A stretch of DNA of 64,000 bases from JAFDZV01 sp035549015. Its GTDB lineage: Bacteria > Bacteroidota > Ignavibacteria > OLB7. The stretch is from NCBI GenBank assembly GCA_035549015.1, contig DASZRW010000085.1, positions 1-64,000 on the forward strand, in the 5' to 3' direction. The notes under the pieces were generated by a model, which was not told the origin of the DNA, made no database searches, and saw nothing but the letters and a program-made list of their open reading frames with translations. The translations under genes were made by a program, and so were the position numbers. Below are positions 1 through 8,328 of the stretch, piece after piece; the first letter of the stretch is position 1, and every line of letters begins with the position of its first letter.

Positions 1-2195
1 CGGATGTCCACACCCCGCAGACGGATCGATCCCTGCGCAAGCGGGATCGAGAGCAACTCCGGCACCGTGTTGTTCAGACGCCGGTAGGCAACCACCACGT
101 ACTCGTGATCCCCCGAGCCCAGATACTGATGGTCCACAAACGTGTGCACATCCGGCGGCACCAGCCCGATCAGCTGGCATGTCGCATCCAGACGGCCGTC
201 GAAGATGGCCGGGTCGTTCGGAGCGAAGAGCGGACGCGGGATGAACGTCAGCGTCCTCCGCCAGACCGCGAAGCCGGCCTCGTTGTTATTCGCAAGCTCG
301 ATCGGGTCGGAGTCCGAGGCTCCCTCCTGCGGGTACACGATGGATTGCGGCTCCGTGTTGTCGTTCCAGGTGAGCGTGCGCTGGAACTCGTCGCCGGCAA
401 CATTGAGGACCGTTGGCGTTGCGGCACGGAGTTCGTCGGCGAGAGTCGTCATGCGGTTGTAGGAGGCATCGATGGACTGGTGGTGGTAGAAGGAGGTGAA
501 GGGGAACCAGGAGTCGACCCACTGGAAGTATCGTCGTCGGAAGACATCGATGAACGGAGCCTCGCGGACCTGCCGGACACCGTTCGGGATGGTGACCACC
601 TGCTTGTACTGGAAGATGTCCTTGAGTGTGTAGAGCAACCACTGATGCGGATGCCCGCCGTTGCGATCGCCATAGTTGGCGTGGTAGAGATCCTCGTTGT
701 CACCGGTGAAGGTGGGTGTTCCGGGAGATCGCAATGCGATACCATCCCAGAGGTTGAAGAGGAATCGCGCCACGCCTCCTTCGCAGTCGCCATTGTTGGC
801 AGGGATCTCGCCGTAGTTGCGGTCCAGGAACTGCGTGCGGGGATCGTCGCGCCCATCCGGTTCGCGGATGGTAGGGCGCTCGCGCTCGTACCAGAAGGTG
901 TGCGTGGCCGCACAGTAGAACTCCGCCCATCCCTCCACCATGGCGCAGGCGTCGTTGGTGACGAGAGGGTAGCTGTGGGCGCCGCAGTTTTCGGTGGCGG
1001 GGAAGCGTCCGATTCCGGCCCAGAGGAAGTGAGCGTAGTGGCCGTACTCGTGATAGGCGGCATTGGAGGTCGGGAATCCGTTGAAGGTGATGGTTGTTGT
1101 TGCGAGTACGGGGACACCGGGAGTGAAGAAGCTGGTCTCGCCGTTGTCCCAGAGGTCGAATCGGACGCGTGGCGGGGTGAGCCAGAAGTCCTCGATGGTG
1201 AACTGCCGGGCGCGCCAGAGGTAGCGCAACGCCATGCCTTGGTCACGTGCGACCTCCCAGTCAGTGATCATCGCAGTAATATCGGGTGCCGCAGGAGTAA
1301 TGGTGAACGCCACCTGCTGCGACGGCGGTTCGGAGAAGACCGCATTCTCTCCCCATCCCTTGAAATAAGCAGCATCATTCCAGGCAGTTGCATAGAGTCT
1401 GATGCGATGTACATTCCAGACCCAGGAATCATTCTCTGCCGTCACCTGTCGGGAGAAGGTGAAGTTGCCATCCACGTCCGCGATCGCATACTGCGCTGTG
1501 TCACTCACGCCATCGTATACCGGCACCTGGAACGTTCCCACGTCCTCATCCGCATCCCAGTCGAAATAGACACGCACGTTCGACACACCATGCAGAATAC
1601 CTCGGACATCCTGTGCTGTCACACGCCCCGTGATGTTCACATGGATCGTCGTCGGAGCGGACTGGGGACTGCGCGCATGCTCGCTTTTATCCACCTTCAT
1701 GGAAATGCCACGCGGTGGCGTCACCATTCCCACTTCGGGTTCCGAGCCACTGTACAGCACCTGCCCCTTCGCCACATCTGCATATAGGGAGCGGCTTTCT
1801 CCCTCGGCAAACTCGATCGAGGCATGCGGATCACTCGGCGCGATCACCACCGTAAGATCGCTCAGACGACCATCACAGATAGAAGGAAGCGTTACTTTCC
1901 AGATCAGATGGAGAGTATCACCTGTCCGCACGCTCCGGTGCTGCGAGCTCTCGCCGGCAAGCTGCAACCCGGTTGCACGAACTGCCGTCAGGGTCGCAGT
2001 CAACTCACCATCGGCACGCGGGACAATGACCGCTTCAACCATACTGCCTGTCTGATTCGTAGCTGGCTGGGTTATATGCAGCGATTCGATCCGGGCCGGT
2101 GAGCGTTTACTGCATTGTGCGTGGAGTGGGTGAGATATAAGGAGAAGAATGGTTGCAGTGAGAGCAGGACCCACGATAAACATGCGGAGAATCAT
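1..2195 (-). CDS. secreted HExxH metallopeptidase-like protein (3' end outside window)
   Basis: The frame is open from an ATG at 2195 to the window edge, 731 codons with no stop, so the C-terminus is missing. GGAG lies 5 nt before the ATG. Residues 2-24 are a signal peptide (hydrophobic stretch ending in LHAQ). Residues 382-386 read HEYGH, an HExxH zinc site, and residues 421-425 read EGWAE, placing a glutamate 35 residues later where gluzincin peptidases carry their third zinc ligand. The region before the site looks beta-rich with a short repeated-domain character. After about residue 590 there is a fibronectin-III-like beta domain that runs off the window. The protein is probably an exported or surface peptidase; the missing end may hold a sorting domain. 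I do not recognise the exact family. Catalytic function is inferred from the motif only. Confidence 0.75.
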   Translation of the reverse strand, partial: MILRMFIVGPALTATILLLISHPLHAQCSKRSPARIESLHITQPATNQTGSMVEAVIVPRADGELTATLTAVRATGLQLAGESSQHRSVRTGDTLHLIWKVTLPSICDGRLSDLTVVIAPSDPHASIEFAEGESRSLYADVAKGQVLYSGSEPEVGMVTPPRGISMKVDKSEHARSPQSAPTTIHVNITGRVTAQDVRGILHGVSNVRVYFDWDADEDVGTFQVPVYDGVSDTAQYAIADVDGNFTFSRQVTAENDSWVWNVHRIRLYATAWNDAAYFKGWGENAVFSEPPSQQVAFTITPAAPDITAMITDWEVARDQGMALRYLWRARQFTIEDFWLTPPRVRFDLWDNGETSFFTPGVPVLATTTITFNGFPTSNAAYHEYGHYAHFLWAGIGRFPATENCGAHSYPLVTNDACAMVEGWAEFYCAATHTFWYERERPTIREPDGRDDPRTQFLDRNYGEIPANNGDCEGGVARFLFNLWDGIALRSPGTPTFTGDNEDLYHANYGDRNGGHPHQWLLYTLKDIFQYKQVVTIPNGVRQVREAPFIDVFRRRYFQWVDSWFPFTSFYHHQSIDASYNRMTTLADELRAATPTVLNVAGDEFQRTLTWNDNTEPQSIVYPQEGASDSDPIELANNNEAGFAVWRRTLTFIPRPLFAPNDPAIFDGRLDATCQLIGLVPPDVHTFVDHQYLGSGDHEYVVVAYRRLNNTVPELLSIPLAQGSIRLRGVDI

Positions 2196-2258
2196 GTGAA
2201 CTCCATGCGAATGGTGAATGGACAGAGGAATCAAGGCCTACAATGCGAGAGGAAGCTG

Positions 2259-2807
2259 CTATGGGTCAATCGATAGATCATGAAATGGTTGGGAATTGTC
2301 ATAGCCTAATCCGTCAGGCGTGCGAATACGTGCCTCATGTGACCAGACGCTGAAGAATCGACCGCTATCGGCAATGAACACCGAGTCAAGGAAAACGTTG
2401 CTGAAAAACGTATGATGTTCGCGCCACTGCAGTTGCAACTCCCATGAAACTACAACTCGTTGGTGAGCCGTAAAGACAACGGGATAATCTGTCACACGAG
2501 GTGTGTCAGGTGGGACAACGGGCAGATGCACTGTGCGCTTCACAGGCTCAAGGAATTCCCAACTTGCAGCGCTTGCATCCATACTAATCCTCCCCTTCCC
2601 CGAGACAAGCGGCATCACCTCCGTTGTAATCGTGATCGGCCGGTCAGTGATGACTTTGTTCGTATCCGCATACATCTTCATTTGCAGACGATCGAAGGCC
2701 TCAACCACCGGATCTTGCGGCGGCGTCGTCGAGCCACTGCACGCCGCAACGAGCAGAGTGAGTGTGAGGGGAAGTAGTGCGTGTATTTTCATGGCATTCA
2801 TACTCAT
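2259..2807 (-). CDS. lipoprotein of unknown function, copy A of a tandem pair
   Basis: This short exported lipoprotein has a signal peptide ending in the lipobox VAAC and then a polar SGSTTPPQDP linker. ATGs at 2807 and 2792 are both possible; 2807 is used because it is conserved in the neighbouring copy. There is no clear Shine-Dalgarno sequence. The mature part is about 160 residues and probably all-beta. A strongly conserved C-terminal block (FLDSVFIADS ... FSVWSHEAR) is shared with the gene at 2916-3470. The first half of both genes and the DNA upstream are almost identical while the middle has diverged, so this is a fairly recent duplication. I do not recognise a family and no function can be given. 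Confidence 0.8.
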   Translation of the reverse strand: MSMNAMKIHALLPLTLTLLVAACSGSTTPPQDPVVEAFDRLQMKMYADTNKVITDRPITITTEVMPLVSGKGRISMDASAASWEFLEPVKRTVHLPVVPPDTPRVTDYPVVFTAHQRVVVSWELQLQWREHHTFFSNVFLDSVFIADSGRFFSVWSHEARIRTPDGLGYDNSQPFHDLSIDP

Positions 2808-2876
2808 ATACAGATCGATATCATAGTGCAGACAATGCGTCAACTTACATTCCCACGGCATGCCGGTCAAGCGCTT
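2590..2876. repeat. direct repeat, copy 1 (5' half of lipoprotein A and upstream DNA)
   Basis: About 285 bp nearly identical to 3253-3539, at a constant offset of 663 bp. It covers the signal peptide, the first 65 or so codons and about 70 bp of non-coding DNA upstream, ending near the shared string gccggtcaagcgct. Confidence 0.85.
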
Positions 2877-2915
2877 TCACCGAGGCCTGCACGCTCTCTG
2901 AGTGGAAGATGACGT

Positions 2916-3470
2916 CTACGGGTTGATCGACAGATCCTCGAACGCCGCGACATCATCGTATCCGAATCCACCTGGCGTCCGAACACGCGCCTCGTGCGAC
3001 CAGACACTGAAGTAGCGATTGCTGTCGGCGACGAATACCGAATCGAGAAAGACAGATGCGTCGAATCTCGAGTAGTGTGAAATGTGTAGCTGCACTTTCC
3101 ACAACAGACTCAGCGGTTTGTTCGCTGTGAGATCAACAGGGTAGTATGTGTTCATTGTATCATTGAATGCGGCAGACTGCGGGATCTCAAGCCGTCGGTA
3201 CATCGGCAGCAGGAATTCCCAGCTACTGGTATTTGCAAGGAACATGCCAATCCCCCCCTTCCCCGAAACAAGAGGCGTCACCTCCGTCGTGATCGTGATC
3301 GGCCGGTCAGTGATGACTTTGTTCGTATCCGCATACATCTTCATTTGCAGACGATCAAAGGATTCAACTACCGGATCCTGCGGCGGCGGCGTCGAGCCAC
3401 TGCACGCCGCAACGAGCAGAGAGAGTGTGAAGGGAAGTAGTGCGTGTATTTTCATGGCATTCATACTCAT
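2916..3470 (-). CDS. lipoprotein of unknown function, copy B of a tandem pair
   Basis: It is a paralogue of the gene at 2259-2807, with the same N-terminus, the same VAAC lipobox and the same C-terminal FLDSVFVADS ... FSVWSHEAR block. The open frame continues upstream into the next gene, but that extension is not protein-like, and the ATGs at 3470 or 3455 match those of copy A. The central region (roughly residues 70-120) differs from copy A in sequence and length. Both copies follow the glycan cluster on the same strand, but nothing shows that they belong to it. The product should be a lipid-anchored periplasmic or surface protein. Function unknown. Confidence 0.8.
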   Translation of the reverse strand: MSMNAMKIHALLPFTLSLLVAACSGSTPPPQDPVVESFDRLQMKMYADTNKVITDRPITITTEVTPLVSGKGGIGMFLANTSSWEFLLPMYRRLEIPQSAAFNDTMNTYYPVDLTANKPLSLLWKVQLHISHYSRFDASVFLDSVFVADSNRYFSVWSHEARVRTPGGFGYDDVAAFEDLSINP

Positions 3471-3539
3471 ATACAGATCGATATCATAGTGCAGACAATG
3501 CGTCAACTTACGTTCCAACAGCGTGCCGGTCAAGCGCTC
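3253..3539. repeat. direct repeat, copy 2 (5' half of lipoprotein B and upstream DNA)
   Basis: Second copy of the repeat at 2590-2876. Similarity ends just before the stop codon of the next upstream gene at 3551, so the duplicated unit includes the whole spacer that may carry the promoter. Confidence 0.85.
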
Positions 3540-3550
3540 GCATCGAGATA

Positions 3551-4765
3551 TTAGTGCCGGATGGCGTCCGCCTGCCCGCGCAGAGCGGTGGCAAGCCGCA
3601 GCAGCGCATACGGCATCAACGCATTGGCCCAGCGGAGATACGGGATACGGTTGGTAAAGCGGCGGTGGATCTGATAAATGAAATAGCCTTCCGGCGTCTG
3701 CATGTGGTTGATGGCCCACAACGCAACGCGCGCCGCCATCACGATGTCGCCGAACTCCGTCAGGGTCACGATGGACTGCGCGGCGGCATGCGCATCGATG
3801 GGGTGAAGCCGGTTGTGATAATACTTCGGGATGCCCCCCTCCTCGAAGAAATGATCGCGATAGAATCGCCACCCGCGCTCCAGCGCATCGGCAACGGAGG
3901 CATCGCCGAGGGACGCGGAATACGCGCGCAGCGAGCAGAGAACGTAGCCGGTGTGAAAATTATCGATGAAGCTCCAGTGGCCGTCGAGCCCGTATGCCCA
4001 CGACCCATCCGGCTGCTGATGATCCAGCGTGAACGCCACGGCATCACGCGCGGCCTGGACCACTGCCTCTTCGCCGGTGGCCGCGCCCACGCGCGCCAGC
4101 AATTCCGCTCCGAGCATGGAGGCATTGAACACCTGCTCGTGATCGCCCGGACCATAGCTGAAGCAGAACCCGCGGCGGCCCGGCGTGCGATTGAGATCGC
4201 GAAGGATGAATTCGCAGGCGCCGCGAGCCATGGCGAACGCCTCCGGCATGCCGAAGCGCGCATGCACATCCATCAGCCCGAGACCGATGAACGCGGTGGA
4301 AACGATGATCGGATGATCTGCCGGCTTGAATGTGGCGCGCGTCTGCCAATCGAAGTAGTAGCCCCAGCAGGGACCGTGGTAACCCTGCGCGGAGTGCTCC
4401 GCAAGCTCCTGCACGATCTTCTCCGCAGAGTGGCGCGCATCCTCCTCCGAACGGAACGCCGGCGCCCGAAGCGCCAGCGAACGGAGCGCCCACCCAAGGC
4501 TCACCGCATTGGCTCGCGGCCGCACACCGAGCAGCGGCCTCAGGTTGACCGGAAGCCGGCGCAGGGCCTGCAGCACGGCCAGACGGATGAACCGGCTCCG
4601 CCCAAGCGGCGTCCGCCGCATCAGCGGGCTGGTTAGCGCGTCGTGCGGCTCGATGCCGGCGTAGCCGCTGCGCTCCATCCATACGGTAACGCGACGGCAG
4701 GAATCATCGATCGCCGCAAGCGCCTGTTCCTGTTCGGAGACGGAGATGCTCTCGCTCGTCATCAT
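3551..4765 (-). CDS. alpha/alpha-toroid (cyclase-like) polysaccharide biosynthesis protein
   Basis: It is a protein of about 404 residues with the helical-repeat look of squalene-cyclase/toroid enzymes, including a QPDGSW motif near residues 251-256 and the block GYYFDWQTR ... VSTAFIG. This resembles proteins annotated in exopolysaccharide loci as VpsJ-like; the resemblance is from memory. The start at 4765 is preferred because its ATG overlaps the TGA of the upstream asparagine synthase (ATGA), with GGGGAG directly before it, which suggests translational coupling. A longer frame to 4792 would overlap more. The substrate is unknown; an epimerase, lyase or modifying role on a glycan is possible. 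It is the last gene of the 15.5-3.5 kb cluster. Confidence 0.7.
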   Translation of the reverse strand: MMTSESISVSEQEQALAAIDDSCRRVTVWMERSGYAGIEPHDALTSPLMRRTPLGRSRFIRLAVLQALRRLPVNLRPLLGVRPRANAVSLGWALRSLALRAPAFRSEEDARHSAEKIVQELAEHSAQGYHGPCWGYYFDWQTRATFKPADHPIIVSTAFIGLGLMDVHARFGMPEAFAMARGACEFILRDLNRTPGRRGFCFSYGPGDHEQVFNASMLGAELLARVGAATGEEAVVQAARDAVAFTLDHQQPDGSWAYGLDGHWSFIDNFHTGYVLCSLRAYSASLGDASVADALERGWRFYRDHFFEEGGIPKYYHNRLHPIDAHAAAQSIVTLTEFGDIVMAARVALWAINHMQTPEGYFIYQIHRRFTNRIPYLRWANALMPYALLRLATALRGQADAIRH

Positions 4766-6681
4766 CTCCCCTGCGTCTGATTGCCGAGCCATACGGCCAT
4801 CGCATACAGTCCCCAGAGGCTGTGCGCATGATCCTCCTGACCGGACTGATGCTCATCCAGCAGGCGCAGCGGAAGCTTCGACGAGATGAAGCGCTTCAAC
4901 TCCGGTCCCGGGCTGGTGAAGGCGGTGCGGACACTTCTGGCGAGCTCGTGCTGCATCCACGCACGCAGCGGCGTACCGAATGCGGCCTTCGGCCGGTAGA
5001 TCACCTCGTGCGGCAGATAGGCCTCCGCCGCCCGCTTCAGCAGATACTTCTGCACGCGTTCGTTGATCTTGTAGCGAGCCGGAAGACGCGCGGCAAATTC
5101 CACCAGTTCCACGTCCACGAGCGGCGGACGCGATTCAACCGATGCGGCCATCGCGGCCTTGTCCGAGTAGAGCAGGTTGAGTCCGGGAAGAAAGAGCTTC
5201 TCGTCCAGATAGGTCATCTGATCCATCAGCCCGAGATCGCTCACACGCTCCGCCGCCTCGTGATAGGTCCGCACCGGATACATGGACTCGAACGGAATCT
5301 CATTGTACGGCGGCATCAACAGAGCACGCAGTTCCTCCGGCTTGAAGTAGGCGAAGCCGTACATGAAGGCCTCCAGCGGTTCCAGGTCCGCGCTCCGCAG
5401 AAAGCGCTTGGCCCAGCGGACCGGCCGCAGCCCGTGATCGCCGATCGAAACGGGGAGCCAGCTTGCAACCGCGGCAATCGCCGCACGCACCGGCCCGGGG
5501 AGATGACGATACCGGTCGATCATCAGCGCGGCAAGCTGCTTTCGATAGCCGCCGAACACCTCGTCTCCCCCCATGCCGTTCAGAAGCACCACCGTGCCCC
5601 GTTCGCGGGCCGCCGTTGCAATCAGGTAGGTATTGATCGCAGCGCCGTCGGCAACGGGATCGTCCAGGTGATGCAGCAGCATCGGCAGAAGCGCAGTGCT
5701 CTCGGGGGTCGCCTCGATCTCGTGATGGTCCGTGCCGAACGTACGCGCTACGATCCCGGCGAAGCGGGCGTCGTCCGGCATCGCCTCCAACTGCTTGTCG
5801 CGCTCGCTGAACGCAATGGTGTAGGTGCTGATGGTCCCGTTGGTAACCCGCCGCATCAGCGCAACGATCAGGCTGGAATCGAGACCGCCGGAAAGGAACG
5901 CGCCAACCGGAACGTCCGCAAGCATCTGGCGGCGAACCGCGCGCTCCAGCAGTTCGCGCAACTCCTCCACATACTCCTCCTCGGTCCGTTCCTTCCCGCC
6001 GGCATGATCGTGCACCGGCACATCCCAGTAACAGGTACGGCTCAGTCTGCCGTCGCGGAAGTAGGCATAGTGGCCGGGCGGAAGCTTGAGGACATCGGTG
6101 AAGCCGGTCTTCGGCTCCGGGACCCACAACAGCAGGAGCGAACTGATCACCGCATCCGGTTCCACGCTCCGCTCCATCCCATCAACTTCGAAGAGTGCCT
6201 TGGCCTCGGAAGCGAAGAGAAAACGGGAGCCCTGCTGCGAGTAGTAGAGGGGCTTCACGCCCAGGTGGTCGCGCGCGATGAAGAGTTCGTGGCGCTCATC
6301 GTCGTAGATGCCGAGCGCGAACATGCCGTTGAAGCGGCGCACGCATTCCGGTCCCCAGCAGTCGTAGGCGGCAAGCACCACCTCGGTGTCGCTGTTGGAG
6401 CGGAACCGGAACCCGTTGCGCTCCAGTTCGGCGCGCAGGTCCAGATAGTTGTAGATCTCGCCGTTGAAGGTAATCCACCGCCGGCCCGATGCGTTCTGCA
6501 TCGGCTGGTGCGCAGCGGGCGAGAGGTCGATGATCGAGAGACGGCGATGAGCAAGCCCCGAGCTGCGCTCGGAGAACCATGCCACCCCCGCATCGTCCGG
6601 CCCGCGATGCGCCTGCACAAGCGCCATCCGCTCCAGTTCGTCCTTGCTGCCGCCGTTTATGATCCCCGCTATGCCGCACAT
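4762..6681 (-). CDS. asnB: asparagine synthase (glutamine-hydrolysing) family amidotransferase 1
   Basis: This 639-residue class II glutamine amidotransferase starts MCGIAG, so Cys2 is the N-terminal nucleophile. The glutaminase domain occupies about residues 1-200 (NGEIYN near 73-78). The synthetase domain carries the ATP-binding PP-loop SGGLDSS at residues 264-270. Enzymes of this family move ammonia from glutamine to an adenylated carboxylate. AsnB homologues are common in exopolysaccharide clusters, where they are thought to amidate uronic acids or other sugars rather than only make asparagine. A second homologue (12330-14222) lies in the same cluster. The gene is coupled to the downstream toroid protein by an ATGA overlap. 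The true substrate cannot be read from the sequence. Confidence 0.93.
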   Translation of the reverse strand: MCGIAGIINGGSKDELERMALVQAHRGPDDAGVAWFSERSSGLAHRRLSIIDLSPAAHQPMQNASGRRWITFNGEIYNYLDLRAELERNGFRFRSNSDTEVVLAAYDCWGPECVRRFNGMFALGIYDDERHELFIARDHLGVKPLYYSQQGSRFLFASEAKALFEVDGMERSVEPDAVISSLLLLWVPEPKTGFTDVLKLPPGHYAYFRDGRLSRTCYWDVPVHDHAGGKERTEEEYVEELRELLERAVRRQMLADVPVGAFLSGGLDSSLIVALMRRVTNGTISTYTIAFSERDKQLEAMPDDARFAGIVARTFGTDHHEIEATPESTALLPMLLHHLDDPVADGAAINTYLIATAARERGTVVLLNGMGGDEVFGGYRKQLAALMIDRYRHLPGPVRAAIAAVASWLPVSIGDHGLRPVRWAKRFLRSADLEPLEAFMYGFAYFKPEELRALLMPPYNEIPFESMYPVRTYHEAAERVSDLGLMDQMTYLDEKLFLPGLNLLYSDKAAMAASVESRPPLVDVELVEFAARLPARYKINERVQKYLLKRAAEAYLPHEVIYRPKAAFGTPLRAWMQHELARSVRTAFTSPGPELKRFISSKLPLRLLDEHQSGQEDHAHSLWGLYAMAVWLGNQTQGR

Positions 6682-6999
6682 GCAATGGTAATCTCAGGGT
6701 GAGATGATTCTGATGCCGGGTTCGAATGCAGAAACCACGGCGGACCAATCATCTCATGAACGATTCATGGCACGCAATTGTTCGCATTCGTTCGCACGGA
6801 CAGGCGCTTTGCACGAGGAGTGTCCGATCATCATGCAGGCGCCTGGAGGAGCCGGCGGCCGATACCACGGTATCCAACAGCCGGCTCGAGAGCCGAAATC
6901 TTCAGAAGCCACCGTCCATCGGGAACGGAGCCGAACGTGGGAACAGAGTCGCGGCGCCCGCCGCACAGCGCCTAATGCACGGCGCCCGCCGCACAGCGC
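6682..6999. other. non-coding gap between asnB and glycosyltransferase gene
   Basis: This stretch of 318 bp has no convincing gene. Its right end carries half of a 28-bp tandem repeat. Nothing else stands out; a TTCGAAT string near 6720 is not part of a tRNA. Confidence 0.6.
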
Positions 7000-7007
7000 C
7001 TAATGCA
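6952..7007. repeat. 28-bp tandem duplication spanning a stop codon
   Basis: Two perfect 28-bp units, 6952-6979 and 6980-7007, each containing the string gcgcctaatgca. The second unit includes the TAG stop (7000-7002) and last codons of the minus-strand glycosyltransferase; the first is a downstream copy of that gene end. Confidence 0.9.
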
Positions 7008-8121
7008 CGGCTGCGCTCTCCACTATATCCGCAAGCAGAGCGTGCGTTCGATTCTCCGCATACACCTGCTCAACGCGGGAGCGGCCGGCTGCTCCCATGG
7101 CGCAGCAGAGCTTCCGATCGCGGGCCAGCCGGACCATCCTGTCCGCAAGCGCGCCGGGATCGTCCGGAGGAATCAGAAAGCCGGTCTCGCCGTCGACAAT
7201 CACTTCACGCATCGTGCCCTGCGGCGTCCCCACCACCGGGAGGCCGCTCGCCATCGCCTCAAGCACAACCCATGGCGAACCCTCCGGCGCCACCGGCACG
7301 AATGCCAGCACGTGGGCAAGGTCCAGCAGCTCGCGCTTCCCGCTTCCGTTCACCACGCCGTGAAAGTTCACGTGCTCCTCCAGGTGATGCTCGGCGACGA
7401 TCTCCAGACAGAGTTTGCGATAGGCGAGGTCGTGCCACTCGCCCGCAAAGTGCACCACCACGTCCGGAATCTCGCTCGCGATCGCCGGCAGTGCGGCCAG
7501 CATCACATGTGTCCCCTTGTCCCGGAAGATGTTCGCGAGATAGACGATGTTGAACCCCGGACGCGGCCGGCGCTGCGGCGCGGGCCAGGCATCCAGATCC
7601 ATTCCGTTCGGCACCACCCTCACGCGATCCTGCGGCACATAGGGGCCGAAGATGTCGCGCGTAGTCTCGCCGAGCACCAGCGCGCAGGTAACCGAGCCGA
7701 GGCCCAGGCGCGCCAGCAGACGCCCCATGACGCCGGAGTCGTGGATCAGATCGAATCGCCCGGCGCGCAGATGAATCAGCACCCGCACACCGAACAGCCG
7801 GGCCAGGAGAATCAGATTGGCGTCGCGCAGAAATCCCCAGAAGCCTCGCGCTATGGACATGTAGACAACGCGGGGACGCCAGCCGATCAGCACGCCGATG
7901 AACCGCCACACCTGCCCCAGCGCCTCCCCCACGTTGTGCGGCGTCAGACGGCCGATGTCGTGCTCCCCTCCCGGATCCGAAGTGTTCACGAGGCGAAGCT
8001 GGAAACGCTCCGCCAGCACCGGCGATGCAACCAGGCGCTCAGTGGCTATCGCCGGCCCGATAAACGGAGGGGGCAACGGGCCAACGATCAGCAGCTTCGG
8101 AGGGACCTCGAACTTCGACAC
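7000..8121 (-). CDS. glycosyltransferase, GT4-type (group 1)
   Basis: The enzyme has two Rossmann-like halves. The N-terminal strand reads LLIVGPLPPPF, the linker region has VPNGMDLDAW, and the C-terminal donor-binding half has the usual EGSPWVVLEAMASGLPVV block with its conserved glutamates, followed by TGFLIPPDDP. The frame is open to an ATG at 8271, but its first 50 residues look like random coding; a GTG at 8121 puts the first beta strand about eight residues in, as in the family, so I use it with moderate confidence. The enzyme should transfer a sugar from a nucleotide donor to a lipid-linked or growing glycan in the cytoplasm. It lies between a second glycosyltransferase and asnB in the glycan cluster. 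Donor and acceptor are unknown. Confidence 0.85.
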   Translation of the reverse strand: MSKFEVPPKLLIVGPLPPPFIGPAIATERLVASPVLAERFQLRLVNTSDPGGEHDIGRLTPHNVGEALGQVWRFIGVLIGWRPRVVYMSIARGFWGFLRDANLILLARLFGVRVLIHLRAGRFDLIHDSGVMGRLLARLGLGSVTCALVLGETTRDIFGPYVPQDRVRVVPNGMDLDAWPAPQRRPRPGFNIVYLANIFRDKGTHVMLAALPAIASEIPDVVVHFAGEWHDLAYRKLCLEIVAEHHLEEHVNFHGVVNGSGKRELLDLAHVLAFVPVAPEGSPWVVLEAMASGLPVVGTPQGTMREVIVDGETGFLIPPDDPGALADRMVRLARDRKLCCAMGAAGRSRVEQVYAENRTHALLADIVESAAVH

Positions 8122-8328
8122 ACTGAGGATAATGCTGTGAGAAAGGTCGGCGGGCGCCGCTCGATGCCTGCATTCCGGTTCCGACTGTGGACCGTGAAAC
8201 GAAATGCGTTCCGGATATCGTACTGCGATGCGATGCGCCACGAGCCGGAGAAGACATCGGCAGGCCGCCATTACAGCGGGATGAACGACAGGAGGGAATA
8301 TACCGCTTTCGATCCGGCTGCAAGGCCG

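Noticed and set aside
105..1787. Long plus-strand frame opposite the peptidase gene
   Set aside because: The minus strand has a signal peptide, HExxH motif and codon pattern of a real gene; the plus frame is a shadow.
6712..6735. tRNA T-loop-like ggttcgaat
   Set aside because: No 5-bp T stem forms around it and no D or anticodon arm is found upstream.
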